A stretch of DNA of 64,000 nt from JAFAMS01 sp049520515. Its GTDB lineage: Bacteria > Vulcanimicrobiota > Vulcanimicrobiia > Vulcanimicrobiales > Vulcanimicrobiaceae. Numbering within the stretch: position 1 is the first letter of the stretch; each line of letters begins with the position of its first letter. The notes beneath the pieces were generated by a model. The model saw nothing but the letters and a program-made list of their open reading frames with translations, had not been told where the DNA came from and ran no database searches. The DNA lies in assembly GCA_049520515.1 (NCBI GenBank), contig JBEKPS010000007.1:124001-188000 (forward strand), written 5' to 3'. Below are positions 50,797 to 59,139 of this stretch, in pieces. Made by a program: the position numbers and the translations under genes.

Positions 50797-51938
50797 TGTC
50801 GGAATCGAAGATGGCAACGGCGATTTTGGATCCGGCGCTCAAGCCGATCGAGCACAAGCTCGACGAGGGCATCCCTCTCTCCCTCGATGACGGGATGACG
50901 CTCTGGCGCACGAGCGATTTGCATACACTCGGTCGCTTGGCGAAGACGCAAAAAGAGCGCAAGAGCGGGAAGAACGTTTACTACGTTCTGAACCGCTATA
51001 TCAACTCGACGAACGTGTGCTACGCAGCGTGCAAGTTCTGTTCGTTTGCGCGCGGTGAAAAAGAAGAGGGCGCCGTCCGCATGTCGGCCGACCAAGTCTT
51101 CGATAAGGTTTTCGAGACCGGCGCGAACTTCAATCAAATTCACATCGTCGGCGGTCACGATCCGCGCCAGCTGTCGCTGGACTACTGGCTGCCGCTGATG
51201 CGGCGGATGCGCGAGCGTGCTCCGCACGTACAGCTTTCGCTCTTCACCGCGGCCGAGATCGATTATCTCTCGCGGCGTCATCGCCTCAGCCATCACGACA
51301 CGCTTGTGAAACTGCGCGAAGCCGGCCTCGACAATATCAATGGCGGCGGCGCCGAAATCTTCAGCAAACGCTTCCGCGACCTCGTCTGCGCAAACAAAGT
51401 GACGACCGATGATTGGCTGAAGGTTCACGAGGAAGCGCATCGCGTCGGTATCGCATCGAACGCGACGATGTTGTACGGCACGATCGAGACCCTCGAAGAA
51501 CGCCTCGAGCATCTAATTCTGCTGCGTGAGTCGCAAACGCGCTCACCGGGATACAACGCGTTCATCCCGCTCGCATTTCATCCGGACGGCAACGAGCTCT
51601 CGGACTGCGGCTGGACGAGCGGGCTCGACGACATTCGGATGTTCGCCGTCGCACGTCTAATGCTGCACAACTTCGATCACATCAAGGCCTACTGGATGAT
51701 TCAAGGCCTTCAGGTTTGCCAGGTCGCGCTGAACTTCGGCGCCGACGACATGGACGGAACCCACGGCTCAACGGATGAGGAGCGCATCTATCACAGCGCC
51801 GGAACACGTTCGGGGCAGTACGTCGACGATCGTGAATTCCGCCGCTTGATCGAAGAAGCCGGCTACGTGCCGGTCCGGAGAAACTCGACGTACGAGACGT
51901 TCCCGTACGATTGGACTCCGGAGCTCGCAATTGCCTGA
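50796..51938 (+). CDS. mqnE: Aminodeoxyfutalosine synthase MqnE
   Basis: A 380-residue radical SAM enzyme that joins 3-enolpyruvoylbenzoate with SAM to form aminodeoxyfutalosine in the futalosine route to menaquinone. The cluster motif is CYAACKFC. NRYINSTNVC, HIVGGHDP, GGGAEIFSKRFRDLVC and SNATMLYGTIET fit MqnE better than MqnC. GTG at 50796 overlaps the PAP2 stop; ATG at 50811 is an alternative. It is first of mqnE-mqnA-mqnC. Confidence 0.93.
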   Translation: MSESKMATAILDPALKPIEHKLDEGIPLSLDDGMTLWRTSDLHTLGRLAKTQKERKSGKNVYYVLNRYINSTNVCYAACKFCSFARGEKEEGAVRMSADQVFDKVFETGANFNQIHIVGGHDPRQLSLDYWLPLMRRMRERAPHVQLSLFTAAEIDYLSRRHRLSHHDTLVKLREAGLDNINGGGAEIFSKRFRDLVCANKVTTDDWLKVHEEAHRVGIASNATMLYGTIETLEERLEHLILLRESQTRSPGYNAFIPLAFHPDGNELSDCGWTSGLDDIRMFAVARLMLHNFDHIKAYWMIQGLQVCQVALNFGADDMDGTHGSTDEERIYHSAGTRSGQYVDDREFRRLIEEAGYVPVRRNSTYETFPYDWTPELAIA

Positions 51939-52767
51939 AGAGATCCGCTGTGGGCGGATTGAGTACCTCAACGATCTTCCGCTCTACCTCGCATTTGATG
52001 AAGGGGCGCTCGGCTTTCCGGGCGAGCTGATCAGCGGCGTTCCATCGCGCTTGAATGCCGAGACGATTCGCGGGAAGCTCGACATGGGTCCGATCAGCGC
52101 CGCGCACTTTGCGCGGCACGCGGACGAGCTGACGCTCATCGACGGCCTCTGCATCGGCGCGCGCGACTATGCATGGTCGGTGTTGCTGATCTCGGAGCAG
52201 CCCCCACATCTCTTGGACGGCGGGGAAATTGCGGTGACGCGGGAGTCTGCGAGCGGGCGCGCATTGCTGCAGATTTTGCTCGAGCGGCGCTATGGCGTGC
52301 GCGCCGCCTTCGTCTCGACGGAAGATCCGATCTACGCGGCACAAATGCACCAACCGGCGCTCCTGATCGGCGACAAGGCACTCGATGCACGCGACCGCTT
52401 CGATCCTTCCATCGTGTACGATCTCTCGCATCTGTGGCACGAGTGGACCGAGGCCGACATGGTCTTTGCCGTTTGGGTCGTGCGCAATGACGTCTTCAAA
52501 CGCTCGCCCAAGGCCGTCGATGCGGCGATCGAAGCGCTTGCCGCCGCCCAAGCCTGGGGTGAGCGGAACATGCCGCGCGTCGTCGCGCGCGCCCAGGAGC
52601 GCAGGCCGCGGACGCTCGAGTTCTACGAGCAGTATTACTCGGTGCTGAACTTCAAGTTCGACCTCTCTGCCCGTAGTGGACTGGCGCGGTTCATTGCCGA
52701 GCTCGACGCCGTAGGACTCATGCCCGGTGTCTTCCGAAATTCCGAGATCACCCGTGTCGCTTCATAA
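51931..52767 (+). CDS. mqnA: Chorismate dehydratase MqnA
   Basis: A 278-residue enzyme with a periplasmic-binding-protein fold that removes water from chorismate to form 3-enolpyruvoylbenzoate, the substrate of MqnE. The N-terminal CGRIEYLNDLPLY, SGVPSRLNAETIRGKLDMGPISAAHFAR and the WHEWTEADMVFAVWVVR block are typical. The start TTG at 51931 overlaps the mqnE stop, and the end overlaps mqnC. Confidence 0.94.
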   Translation: MPEEIRCGRIEYLNDLPLYLAFDEGALGFPGELISGVPSRLNAETIRGKLDMGPISAAHFARHADELTLIDGLCIGARDYAWSVLLISEQPPHLLDGGEIAVTRESASGRALLQILLERRYGVRAAFVSTEDPIYAAQMHQPALLIGDKALDARDRFDPSIVYDLSHLWHEWTEADMVFAVWVVRNDVFKRSPKAVDAAIEALAAAQAWGERNMPRVVARAQERRPRTLEFYEQYYSVLNFKFDLSARSGLARFIAELDAVGLMPGVFRNSEITRVAS

Positions 52768-53836
52768 TCTGCTCGAACGCGCTGCCGACGGCAAGCGCCT
52801 GACATTCGAAGAAGGGGTCACGCTTTATCGCGAGGCGCCGCTTCACGAGCTCGGGGCGGCCGCGAACGCGCGCCGCATGGCGCTCCACGATCCCAAGGTC
52901 GTCACCTATGTCATCGACACGACCATCAACTATACGAATGTCTGCAACGTGCACTGCACGTTCTGTGCGTTCTTCCGGCCCGAGAAGCACGGCGAGGGTT
53001 ACACGATGTCGCACGACGACGTCCTCTCGCGCGTGAAGTACGCGGCGGATCAAGGCGCGACGCAGATCATGATTCAGGGGGGCGTCAACCCGGAGCTGCG
53101 CTTGGATTGGTTCGAGAAGCTGTTCGATCGCGTGCGGGCGCAGTATCCCGCAGTCGACATCCACTCGCTCTCCGTCTCCGAGATCACGGGTCTTGCGAAG
53201 ATCGAAGAGATGACGCCGCGGCAGATCCTCGAGCGTCTGCGCGCCGCCGGAATGAAGTCGCTACCGGGGGCAGGCGCAGAGATTTTGGTCGAGCGCGTGC
53301 GCAAGCGCATCTCGGCGCGCAAGGTCCGTCCCGAGGAATGGATCGGCGTGATGCGCGATGCGCAGCAACTCGGGATGCCGACGACTGCGACGATGATGTT
53401 CGGTTCGATCGAGACCGACGAAGAGCGCATCCAGCATCTCGACGTTCTGCGCGCGCTGCAAGACGAGACCGGCGGCTTCACCGCATTCATCCCGTGGTAC
53501 TACGTGCCGTGGAAGACGCCGCTGCGTGGACAAGAGGCGACGGGCATCGACTACCTGCGCGTCCTGGCCATCTCGCGGCTCTATCTCGACAATTTTTCGC
53601 ATCTGCAAGCTTCGTGGCTGACGCCCGGCCTGAAGATGGGCCAGCTCGCACTCTTCTACGGCTGCGACGACATGGGCGGAACGATCCTCGAGGAGCGCGT
53701 CGTAAAAGACGCAGGCTCGACGAACGAAGCGACACGCAAGCAGCTCGAAGAGATCATCATCGGCGCCGGCTTCCGTCCGGTCATCCGCGACACGTATTGG
53801 AACATTCGCTCGGATATCGCGCTAGCAACAGCGTAA
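52754..53836 (+). CDS. mqnC: Cyclic dehypoxanthinyl futalosine synthase MqnC
   Basis: A 360-residue radical SAM enzyme that cyclises dehypoxanthine futalosine in menaquinone synthesis. The cluster motif is CNVHCTFCAFFR, with IMIQGGVNPEL, LPGAGAEILVERVR, TATMMFGSIET and the C-terminal GAGFRPVIRDTYW. GTG at 52754 puts the family N-terminus (LHNLLERAADGKRLTFEEG) directly after the start; GTG at 52727 is possible. The hydrolase (mqnB) and mqnD are not in this window. Confidence 0.94.
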   Translation: MSLHNLLERAADGKRLTFEEGVTLYREAPLHELGAAANARRMALHDPKVVTYVIDTTINYTNVCNVHCTFCAFFRPEKHGEGYTMSHDDVLSRVKYAADQGATQIMIQGGVNPELRLDWFEKLFDRVRAQYPAVDIHSLSVSEITGLAKIEEMTPRQILERLRAAGMKSLPGAGAEILVERVRKRISARKVRPEEWIGVMRDAQQLGMPTTATMMFGSIETDEERIQHLDVLRALQDETGGFTAFIPWYYVPWKTPLRGQEATGIDYLRVLAISRLYLDNFSHLQASWLTPGLKMGQLALFYGCDDMGGTILEERVVKDAGSTNEATRKQLEEIIIGAGFRPVIRDTYWNIRSDIALATA

Positions 53837-53901
53837 ATGACCGGGCGCACGTTCCATCACCGCAGCTGATCTATTACGCGCAAAGGGCCTCCAACAGTGG
53901 C

Positions 53902-54987
53902 TTAAATCGCTGCCTTTATCGTCGCGGCGGCGAGAACTTCGTCACCATCGAGGGCAAACAGTGCGACCAGCTGACCGGGTGAAACAGCGCGTTGCGGTTC
54001 GAGAAACCGCAGCTGTAGATTGCCATCAGCGTCGACGCGTGCTCGCGCCGGTACGGGCGTTGCGCGATAGCGGATCATCGCCAACACGTCGGTTTCCGCG
54101 GCGTCGGCGAAGCGCTCAGGGCGAATCACATTCAGTTCGTCGGCGATCAGACCCGAAGCGAAGAGCTCCTCTTCGCGGCCGATGACGATCGTGTTTGTCG
54201 ATGCATCGACGCGTGTAACGTAACGCGGTGCATCCGCACCACCGATGCCGGCGCGCTGCCCGACCGTGTAGTGCGCGATGCCTTCGTGCGCACCGACGGC
54301 GACGCCGGCGGTATCGCGCATCTCTCCGCGCTCGCCGGATCCGTGGCCGCGCTGCGTGAGCACGTCGCGATAGTCGCCGCCTTCGACAAAGCAGATGTCT
54401 TGCGATTCAGCTTTGTCGTGCACCGGAAGTCCGAGACGCACCGCGTGCGCACGCGTTTCTTCTTTCGTCAACTCGCCGAGCGGCAGAAGCAATCCCGCAA
54501 GTTGCGCGGTAGACAGTTGTGCGAGCGCGTAGGCTTGATCTTTGGCCCGCGTTCCGCGATAGAGGTGCACGCCATCATCGTTGTGCGAAAGCCGCGCGTA
54601 GTGTCCGGTGGCGACGAAACGCGCGCCCAGACGATCGGCGTACGAGCGCAGCGTTCCGAGCTTCACGAAATTGTTGCACGCAACGCACGGGTTGGGTGTT
54701 CGGCCACTCAAGTATTCCTGCGCGAACCGCGTGATGACGTTGCGCTCGAACGTTTCTTGAAAATCGAGAACGTAGTGCGGAATGCCGAGGATAGCTGCGC
54801 TACGGCGGGCGTCGTCGAAATCGTCCGCGCCGCAACATGATTTTGCATACGACGGCTTTGTCGGCGCGTACATCTTCATCGTGACGCCGACGACGTCGTA
54901 ACCAGCCTCGGCGAGCAAACCGGCAGCGACGGCGGAGTCGACTCCACCGCTCATTGCGGCTACAACGCGGGTCTGCTGGCTCGTCAT
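53902..54987 (-). CDS. mnmA: tRNA-specific 2-thiouridylase MnmA
   Basis: A 361-residue ATP-dependent enzyme that thiolates U34 of tRNA for Lys, Glu and Gln. It has the PP-loop AMSGGVDSAVAAGLL, the catalytic Cys in PNPCVACNNFVK and the second Cys in ESQDICFVEGGDY. A C-terminal beta domain follows (RYRATPVPARARVDADGNLQLRF). It is divergent from the rodZ-like gene, 41 bases apart, and convergent with mqnC. Confidence 0.96.
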   Translation of the reverse strand: MTSQQTRVVAAMSGGVDSAVAAGLLAEAGYDVVGVTMKMYAPTKPSYAKSCCGADDFDDARRSAAILGIPHYVLDFQETFERNVITRFAQEYLSGRTPNPCVACNNFVKLGTLRSYADRLGARFVATGHYARLSHNDDGVHLYRGTRAKDQAYALAQLSTAQLAGLLLPLGELTKEETRAHAVRLGLPVHDKAESQDICFVEGGDYRDVLTQRGHGSGERGEMRDTAGVAVGAHEGIAHYTVGQRAGIGGADAPRYVTRVDASTNTIVIGREEELFASGLIADELNVIRPERFADAAETDVLAMIRYRATPVPARARVDADGNLQLRFLEPQRAVSPGQLVALFALDGDEVLAAATIKAAI

Positions 54988-55028
54988 CGTGGGGGGAAAG
55001 CCTCCGGGTGGTGCTCAAAGTCTAAGTG

Positions 55029-55784
55029 ATGCCATCGCTCGGAGATGAGTTTCGCGTTGCACGTGAAGCGCGCGGCTTGTCCCTCTCCGACGTCGCCGAG
55101 AATCTTCATATTCGGTCGACCTATCTCCAAGCAATCGAAGAGGAAGACTGGGCCGTCATTGGGGCCCCCGTCTACATTCGGGGCTTTATCCGAACATACG
55201 CCCGGTTCTTGGGCGTAGACCCCGAGCATGCGATCGAAGGCTTTAATGCGACCGTGCCTTCGGCTCCCCCAACCAAGCAGTGGAATGGCGGCGGTGCCGT
55301 CAGCGTCGATCCGGGCAGTGGGGGCGGGCCTTCGCTTTGGGTCTGGGTGGCCGGAGTCATCGCGCTCGCCCTCGTCGGGTATGTCGGCTACGGCTACTAC
55401 CAACTCCACAGCGGCGCTGCACCGGAAAAAACGGCCGCAGCAATTCCCATCGCCCCGAACAGCGCGACGCCTGCATCGAGCCTGCCGCCCGCTAGCGCAA
55501 CCCCGCTCGCAGCAATACCGGCGCCGCTACATCCGGGGCGCCCTGAAGTGAGCATCAAGCTCACGCAGCTCTCGTGGATGCGCGTGATCGTCGACGGGAA
55601 CGTGGTTATCGAAGGCGAGTATCCACCCGGCACGACGCGCGATTTCAAGGGCAAGCATGTCAAGCTGCTCGTCGGAAACGCCGGCGGCGTCGAAGTCACG
55701 GCACCCGGACAGCGTCCACATGTGTTGGGTTCCGTTGGACAAGTCGTCGAGCGCGACTATACACTCACCGGGAAAACGGAGTAA
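55029..55784 (+). CDS. RodZ-like helix-turn-helix membrane protein
   Basis: A 251-residue protein with a cytoplasmic HTH_25 domain (LGDEFRVAREARGLSLSDVAENLHIRSTYLQAIEEEDW, then YIRGFIRTYARFLG). One membrane helix follows at about residues 101-118 and a Pro/Ala-rich linker. It ends in a DUF4115 beta domain (about 175-250; SWMRVIVDGNVVIEGEYPPGTTRDF). RodZ links the MreB cytoskeleton to cell-wall synthesis. ATG at 55029 is used; a GTG lies one codon before. It is followed by yajQ with no gap. Confidence 0.88.
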   Translation: MPSLGDEFRVAREARGLSLSDVAENLHIRSTYLQAIEEEDWAVIGAPVYIRGFIRTYARFLGVDPEHAIEGFNATVPSAPPTKQWNGGGAVSVDPGSGGGPSLWVWVAGVIALALVGYVGYGYYQLHSGAAPEKTAAAIPIAPNSATPASSLPPASATPLAAIPAPLHPGRPEVSIKLTQLSWMRVIVDGNVVIEGEYPPGTTRDFKGKHVKLLVGNAGGVEVTAPGQRPHVLGSVGQVVERDYTLTGKTE

Positions 55785-56276
55785 ATGCCAGCAGATTCTT
55801 CTTTTGACGTCGTCAGCCGCATCGATGCACAAGAGCTCGAGAACGCGCTCAATCAAGCGCGCGCGGAGATCGCGGGCCGTTTCGATTTCAAGAACTCGAA
55901 GACGACGATTGAGAACACCGAAAAAGACATCACGATCGTTGCTGACGATGAGCTCAAGCTCAAAAACGTCATTGACATCGTACAATCGCGCGCGATCAAG
56001 CGCGGCATCTCGCTGAAGTCGTTCGACTACGGTAAAGTCGAGCCGGCTACGCAGAATACGTTGCGTCAGAAGATCACGCTAAAGGTTGGGATTCCAAAAG
56101 ACAAATCTAAGCCGATCTTCGATGCCATCAAAAGCTCGAAGCTCAAGGTGACCGCGCAGTTCCAGGCCGACCAAATTCGGGTCTCGGGAAAATCGAAAGA
56201 CGATCTGCAGAAGGCGATAAACCTGCTCAAAGCCTTGGATTTCGAGCTGCCGCTGCAGTTTGTAAACTTTCGCTGA
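55785..56276 (+). CDS. YajQ family nucleotide-binding protein
   Basis: A 163-residue protein with two ferredoxin-like domains; the N-terminal FDVVSRIDAQELENALNQARAEI and the C-terminal VRVSGKSKDDLQKAINLLK-type block identify the family. Members bind nucleotides, including cyclic di-GMP in Xanthomonas. GGAG at the end of the preceding gene serves as its ribosome site, and the ATG starts directly after that gene's stop. Confidence 0.94.
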   Translation: MPADSSFDVVSRIDAQELENALNQARAEIAGRFDFKNSKTTIENTEKDITIVADDELKLKNVIDIVQSRAIKRGISLKSFDYGKVEPATQNTLRQKITLKVGIPKDKSKPIFDAIKSSKLKVTAQFQADQIRVSGKSKDDLQKAINLLKALDFELPLQFVNFR

Positions 56277-56296
56277 CCCTGGTAAAGTAAACCGTC

Positions 56297-57679
56297 GTGT
56301 CTAAATTCGCGCTTGTCTCGCTTGGCTGTGCCAAGAATCTCGTCGATTCCGAGGTGATGATCGGCAAGCTGGGGGAGTCAGGCTGGGAGCTCGTTCCCGA
56401 TGCCGCCGAGGCGGACGCCGTGGTGGTCAACACTTGCGCGTTCATCGATCCGGCCAAGGCCGAGTCAACGGAAGTCATCCTCGAGCATGCCGCCGCGAAA
56501 CGGCCCGGGCAACAGCTGATCGTTGCCGGCTGCCTCTCGCAGCGCTTCGGCGCGCAACTGCAACAGCTGATCCCGGAAATCGACGGCATTGTCGGGACCG
56601 GCGCGTACGCCGGAATCGCCGAGATTCTGCAAGAGGCGCGCGAAGGTTTGCGCCCGGTGCGTTTGCAGTTCGAAAGCGAGCCCGAGCACGATTTTCTGCC
56701 GCGCTTGGTTACAACGCCGCGCGCGACCGCATATTTGAAAATCGCCGAAGGCTGCGATCATCCGTGTACGTTCTGCATCATCCCGCAGCTGCGTGGCACA
56801 TTTCGTTCGCGCAGTGAGGAATCGATTCTGGCTGAAGCGCGCGCGCTTGCAGCCGGCGGAACAAAAGAGCTGATCCTGATCGCGCAAGACACCTCGATGT
56901 GGGGACGCGATCGTGGCTACCGCCGCGGCGGCCTGGCAACATTGCTGGAGCGTCTTAATGATGTCGACGGTATCGAGTGGATCCGTCTCTTGTACCTGTA
57001 TCCCGCAACCGTGGATTCGGAGTTGATCGACGCGATCGCGAATATCGATCGTGTCTGCAAGTACATGGACATGCCGCTGCAGCATGCGCACCCAGACGTG
57101 TTGCGTCCGATGCTGCGCCCCTCGAATGGCGAGCGCTATTTGGAGTTGATCGAAGAATTTCGCAGCCGCGTTCCCGGAATCACGATGCGCTCGACGTTTA
57201 TCGTCGGCTTCCCCGGCGAGCGCGACGAGCACGTTGAATATCTCGAAGCGTGGCTGGGCCGTGCAGAGCTCGATCGTGTCGGCTTCTTTACGTACAGTCA
57301 AGAAGAAGGGACGCCCGCAGCCGAGCTCGGCGCGCAAGTCCCCGAGCGCGAAAAACGCAAACGGCTCTTGCGCCTACGCGAAGCGGCGCGAGTGGCGTCC
57401 GAGCGCGCGCGTGCGCGGCGTTTCGGGCAGACCGTTCGCGTGCTGATCGAAAGTCATGCAAAGCTGCGCAAGAACGATGCGATCGCGGCGGCCCTCGGGA
57501 CACGCGATGTCCTCGTTGCGCGCTCGATGGGTGAAGCACCCGGCGTCGACGGCAGCATTTTCATCGCGACCCACAACGCGACGGCTAGCGTCGGTGAGTT
57601 CGCTTCTGCGAATCTTATCGGTGCCGGCCCGTTCGATTTCTACGGCACGTTCGTACCGGAATTGGCGGCTGTTGGGTAA
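56297..57679 (+). CDS. rimO: Ribosomal protein uS12 methylthiotransferase RimO
   Basis: A 460-residue radical SAM methylthiotransferase that modifies an Asp of ribosomal protein S12. The N-terminal UPF0004 domain has SLGCAKNLVDSE, NTCAFIDPA and AGCLSQRFG. The SAM cluster is CDHPCTFCIIPQLRG, and a TRAM domain closes the protein. LDxDGxxFVG-type features favour RimO over MiaB. The start is GTG at 56297; TAAAGT lies 8 bases upstream, so a short or absent leader is possible. Confidence 0.93.
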   Translation: MSKFALVSLGCAKNLVDSEVMIGKLGESGWELVPDAAEADAVVVNTCAFIDPAKAESTEVILEHAAAKRPGQQLIVAGCLSQRFGAQLQQLIPEIDGIVGTGAYAGIAEILQEAREGLRPVRLQFESEPEHDFLPRLVTTPRATAYLKIAEGCDHPCTFCIIPQLRGTFRSRSEESILAEARALAAGGTKELILIAQDTSMWGRDRGYRRGGLATLLERLNDVDGIEWIRLLYLYPATVDSELIDAIANIDRVCKYMDMPLQHAHPDVLRPMLRPSNGERYLELIEEFRSRVPGITMRSTFIVGFPGERDEHVEYLEAWLGRAELDRVGFFTYSQEEGTPAAELGAQVPEREKRKRLLRLREAARVASERARARRFGQTVRVLIESHAKLRKNDAIAAALGTRDVLVARSMGEAPGVDGSIFIATHNATASVGEFASANLIGAGPFDFYGTFVPELAAVG

Positions 57680-59099
57680 GCATCTCCCGCCGCCGGGTCC
57701 CAACGAGTCTGAGCCTTCCGAACCGTCTCGTCCGCGCCGCTCTAGAGGCCGTTTGCGGATCATTCCGATCGCGACGCTCGTCGCGCTGTTCGTATTATGC
57801 ATCGCCGTCGGTTTCTTGGCGTTGCGTGCAAAATCGCACCACCGCACGCTGCAGCAAGAGATCGTCAACATCTTCATTCCGCCGCCCGAGCAGCTATTCG
57901 GGAAAGACCGCATTTCGATTCTGGTCTTGGGGATCGACTACAATTACACAGATCGCGACATGGAGTTCTCGGCCGGCGCGCGCAGCGATACGATCTTCGT
58001 AACAACGCTCGATTTCCCGACGCGCGGTGTTTCGCTACTCTCGATTCCGCGCGATATGGAAGCGACGCTGCCGAACGGTCACGCGGACAAGATCAACGCG
58101 GCGTACGGCGAGGGCGGCCCACGCGAAGCCGATCAGGTAATCGGCGGATTCCTGGGGATACCGAAGACCTCGACTGGGCACTACTTCGATCGGTACATCG
58201 TCCTACGCGTGGATGCGTCCAAGGATTTGATCAATGCGATAGGTGGTATCGATGTCGACGTCATGAACTCGAACGCGATCACGCATAGCGGCGCGAACGG
58301 CCCGCTTGACTACGACGACAATTGGGGGCATCTGCACATCCATTTGAAGCCCGGGATGCAGCATCTCGACGGCAATCAAGCTGTCGGCTACGTGCGCTTC
58401 CGTCACGACTGGTGCAGCGACCCCTGCCGCATCTTACGTCAGCAGCAAGTGATGCGTACGATCGTCGATAAGCTCAAACGCGACAAGTTCAACGACGTAA
58501 CGCACCTTCGCGATATCCTCGGTGTGGCCAAGCGTGACGTCGAAACGAATCTCTCTTTCGATGAAGAGCTGAGCCTCGCAACCGCATTTTCGCAAGTCGA
58601 TCAAGCCGGAATCAAAACGGCTCAATTGGGATACACCGGCGACAAAGACGTTGCCGCCGGCGACGTCTTGATTCCGGACACCGCGAAAAATCAAAAGCTC
58701 GTTCAAGATTTGATCATGGGGCCGCTGGGCGCGCCGCCGACAATACCGCCCTCAGTCGTCGCCAGCGTCAAACCCTCAGATCTCGCGATCGACGTCCTCA
58801 ACGGCAGCGGCACGCCGGGCATGGCAAAGAAATTAGCGGCCGTCCTGCGCACGAAGGGGTACAGCATCGGCAAGGTCGGGAACGCCGAGACCTTCGGTCA
58901 CGAACAGACGCAGATTCTCGAGCACTCGCGGATCTTCGGCGCCGGCGAGCGCGTCCGCACCGACCTCTCCATCATCCCGGGCCTGGTCGTCAGCGTCGAT
59001 CCGGATCCCGCCCCCTCGGCGGGCTGGAAGAGTGACGTTACGGTCATTGTCGGGAAAGACTTCGCCAATGCCACCGCAGCCCAACCCACCGCCCGGTAG
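57672..59099 (+). CDS. LytR-CpsA-Psr (LCP) family protein with LytR_C domain
   Basis: A 475-residue membrane protein. A Pro/Glu-rich cytoplasmic start is followed by a membrane helix (residues 37-58) and the LCP domain (ILVLGIDYNYTDRDMEFSAGARSDTI, LSIPRDMEATLPNG, YVRFRHDWCSDPCRILRQQ). A C-terminal LytR_C domain (DLAIDVLNGSGTPGMAKKLAAVL) follows. LCP enzymes attach glycopolymers to peptidoglycan or other carriers. TTG at 57672 overlaps the rimO stop. LCP proteins are typical of Gram-positive relatives, which fits a Terrabacteria origin for this diderm. Confidence 0.92.
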   Translation: MGKHLPPPGPNESEPSEPSRPRRSRGRLRIIPIATLVALFVLCIAVGFLALRAKSHHRTLQQEIVNIFIPPPEQLFGKDRISILVLGIDYNYTDRDMEFSAGARSDTIFVTTLDFPTRGVSLLSIPRDMEATLPNGHADKINAAYGEGGPREADQVIGGFLGIPKTSTGHYFDRYIVLRVDASKDLINAIGGIDVDVMNSNAITHSGANGPLDYDDNWGHLHIHLKPGMQHLDGNQAVGYVRFRHDWCSDPCRILRQQQVMRTIVDKLKRDKFNDVTHLRDILGVAKRDVETNLSFDEELSLATAFSQVDQAGIKTAQLGYTGDKDVAAGDVLIPDTAKNQKLVQDLIMGPLGAPPTIPPSVVASVKPSDLAIDVLNGSGTPGMAKKLAAVLRTKGYSIGKVGNAETFGHEQTQILEHSRIFGAGERVRTDLSIIPGLVVSVDPDPAPSAGWKSDVTVIVGKDFANATAAQPTAR

Positions 59100-59139
59100 C
59101 GGAAACTGATCGACGCCGAGAACGTTAAGACGTAGAGAC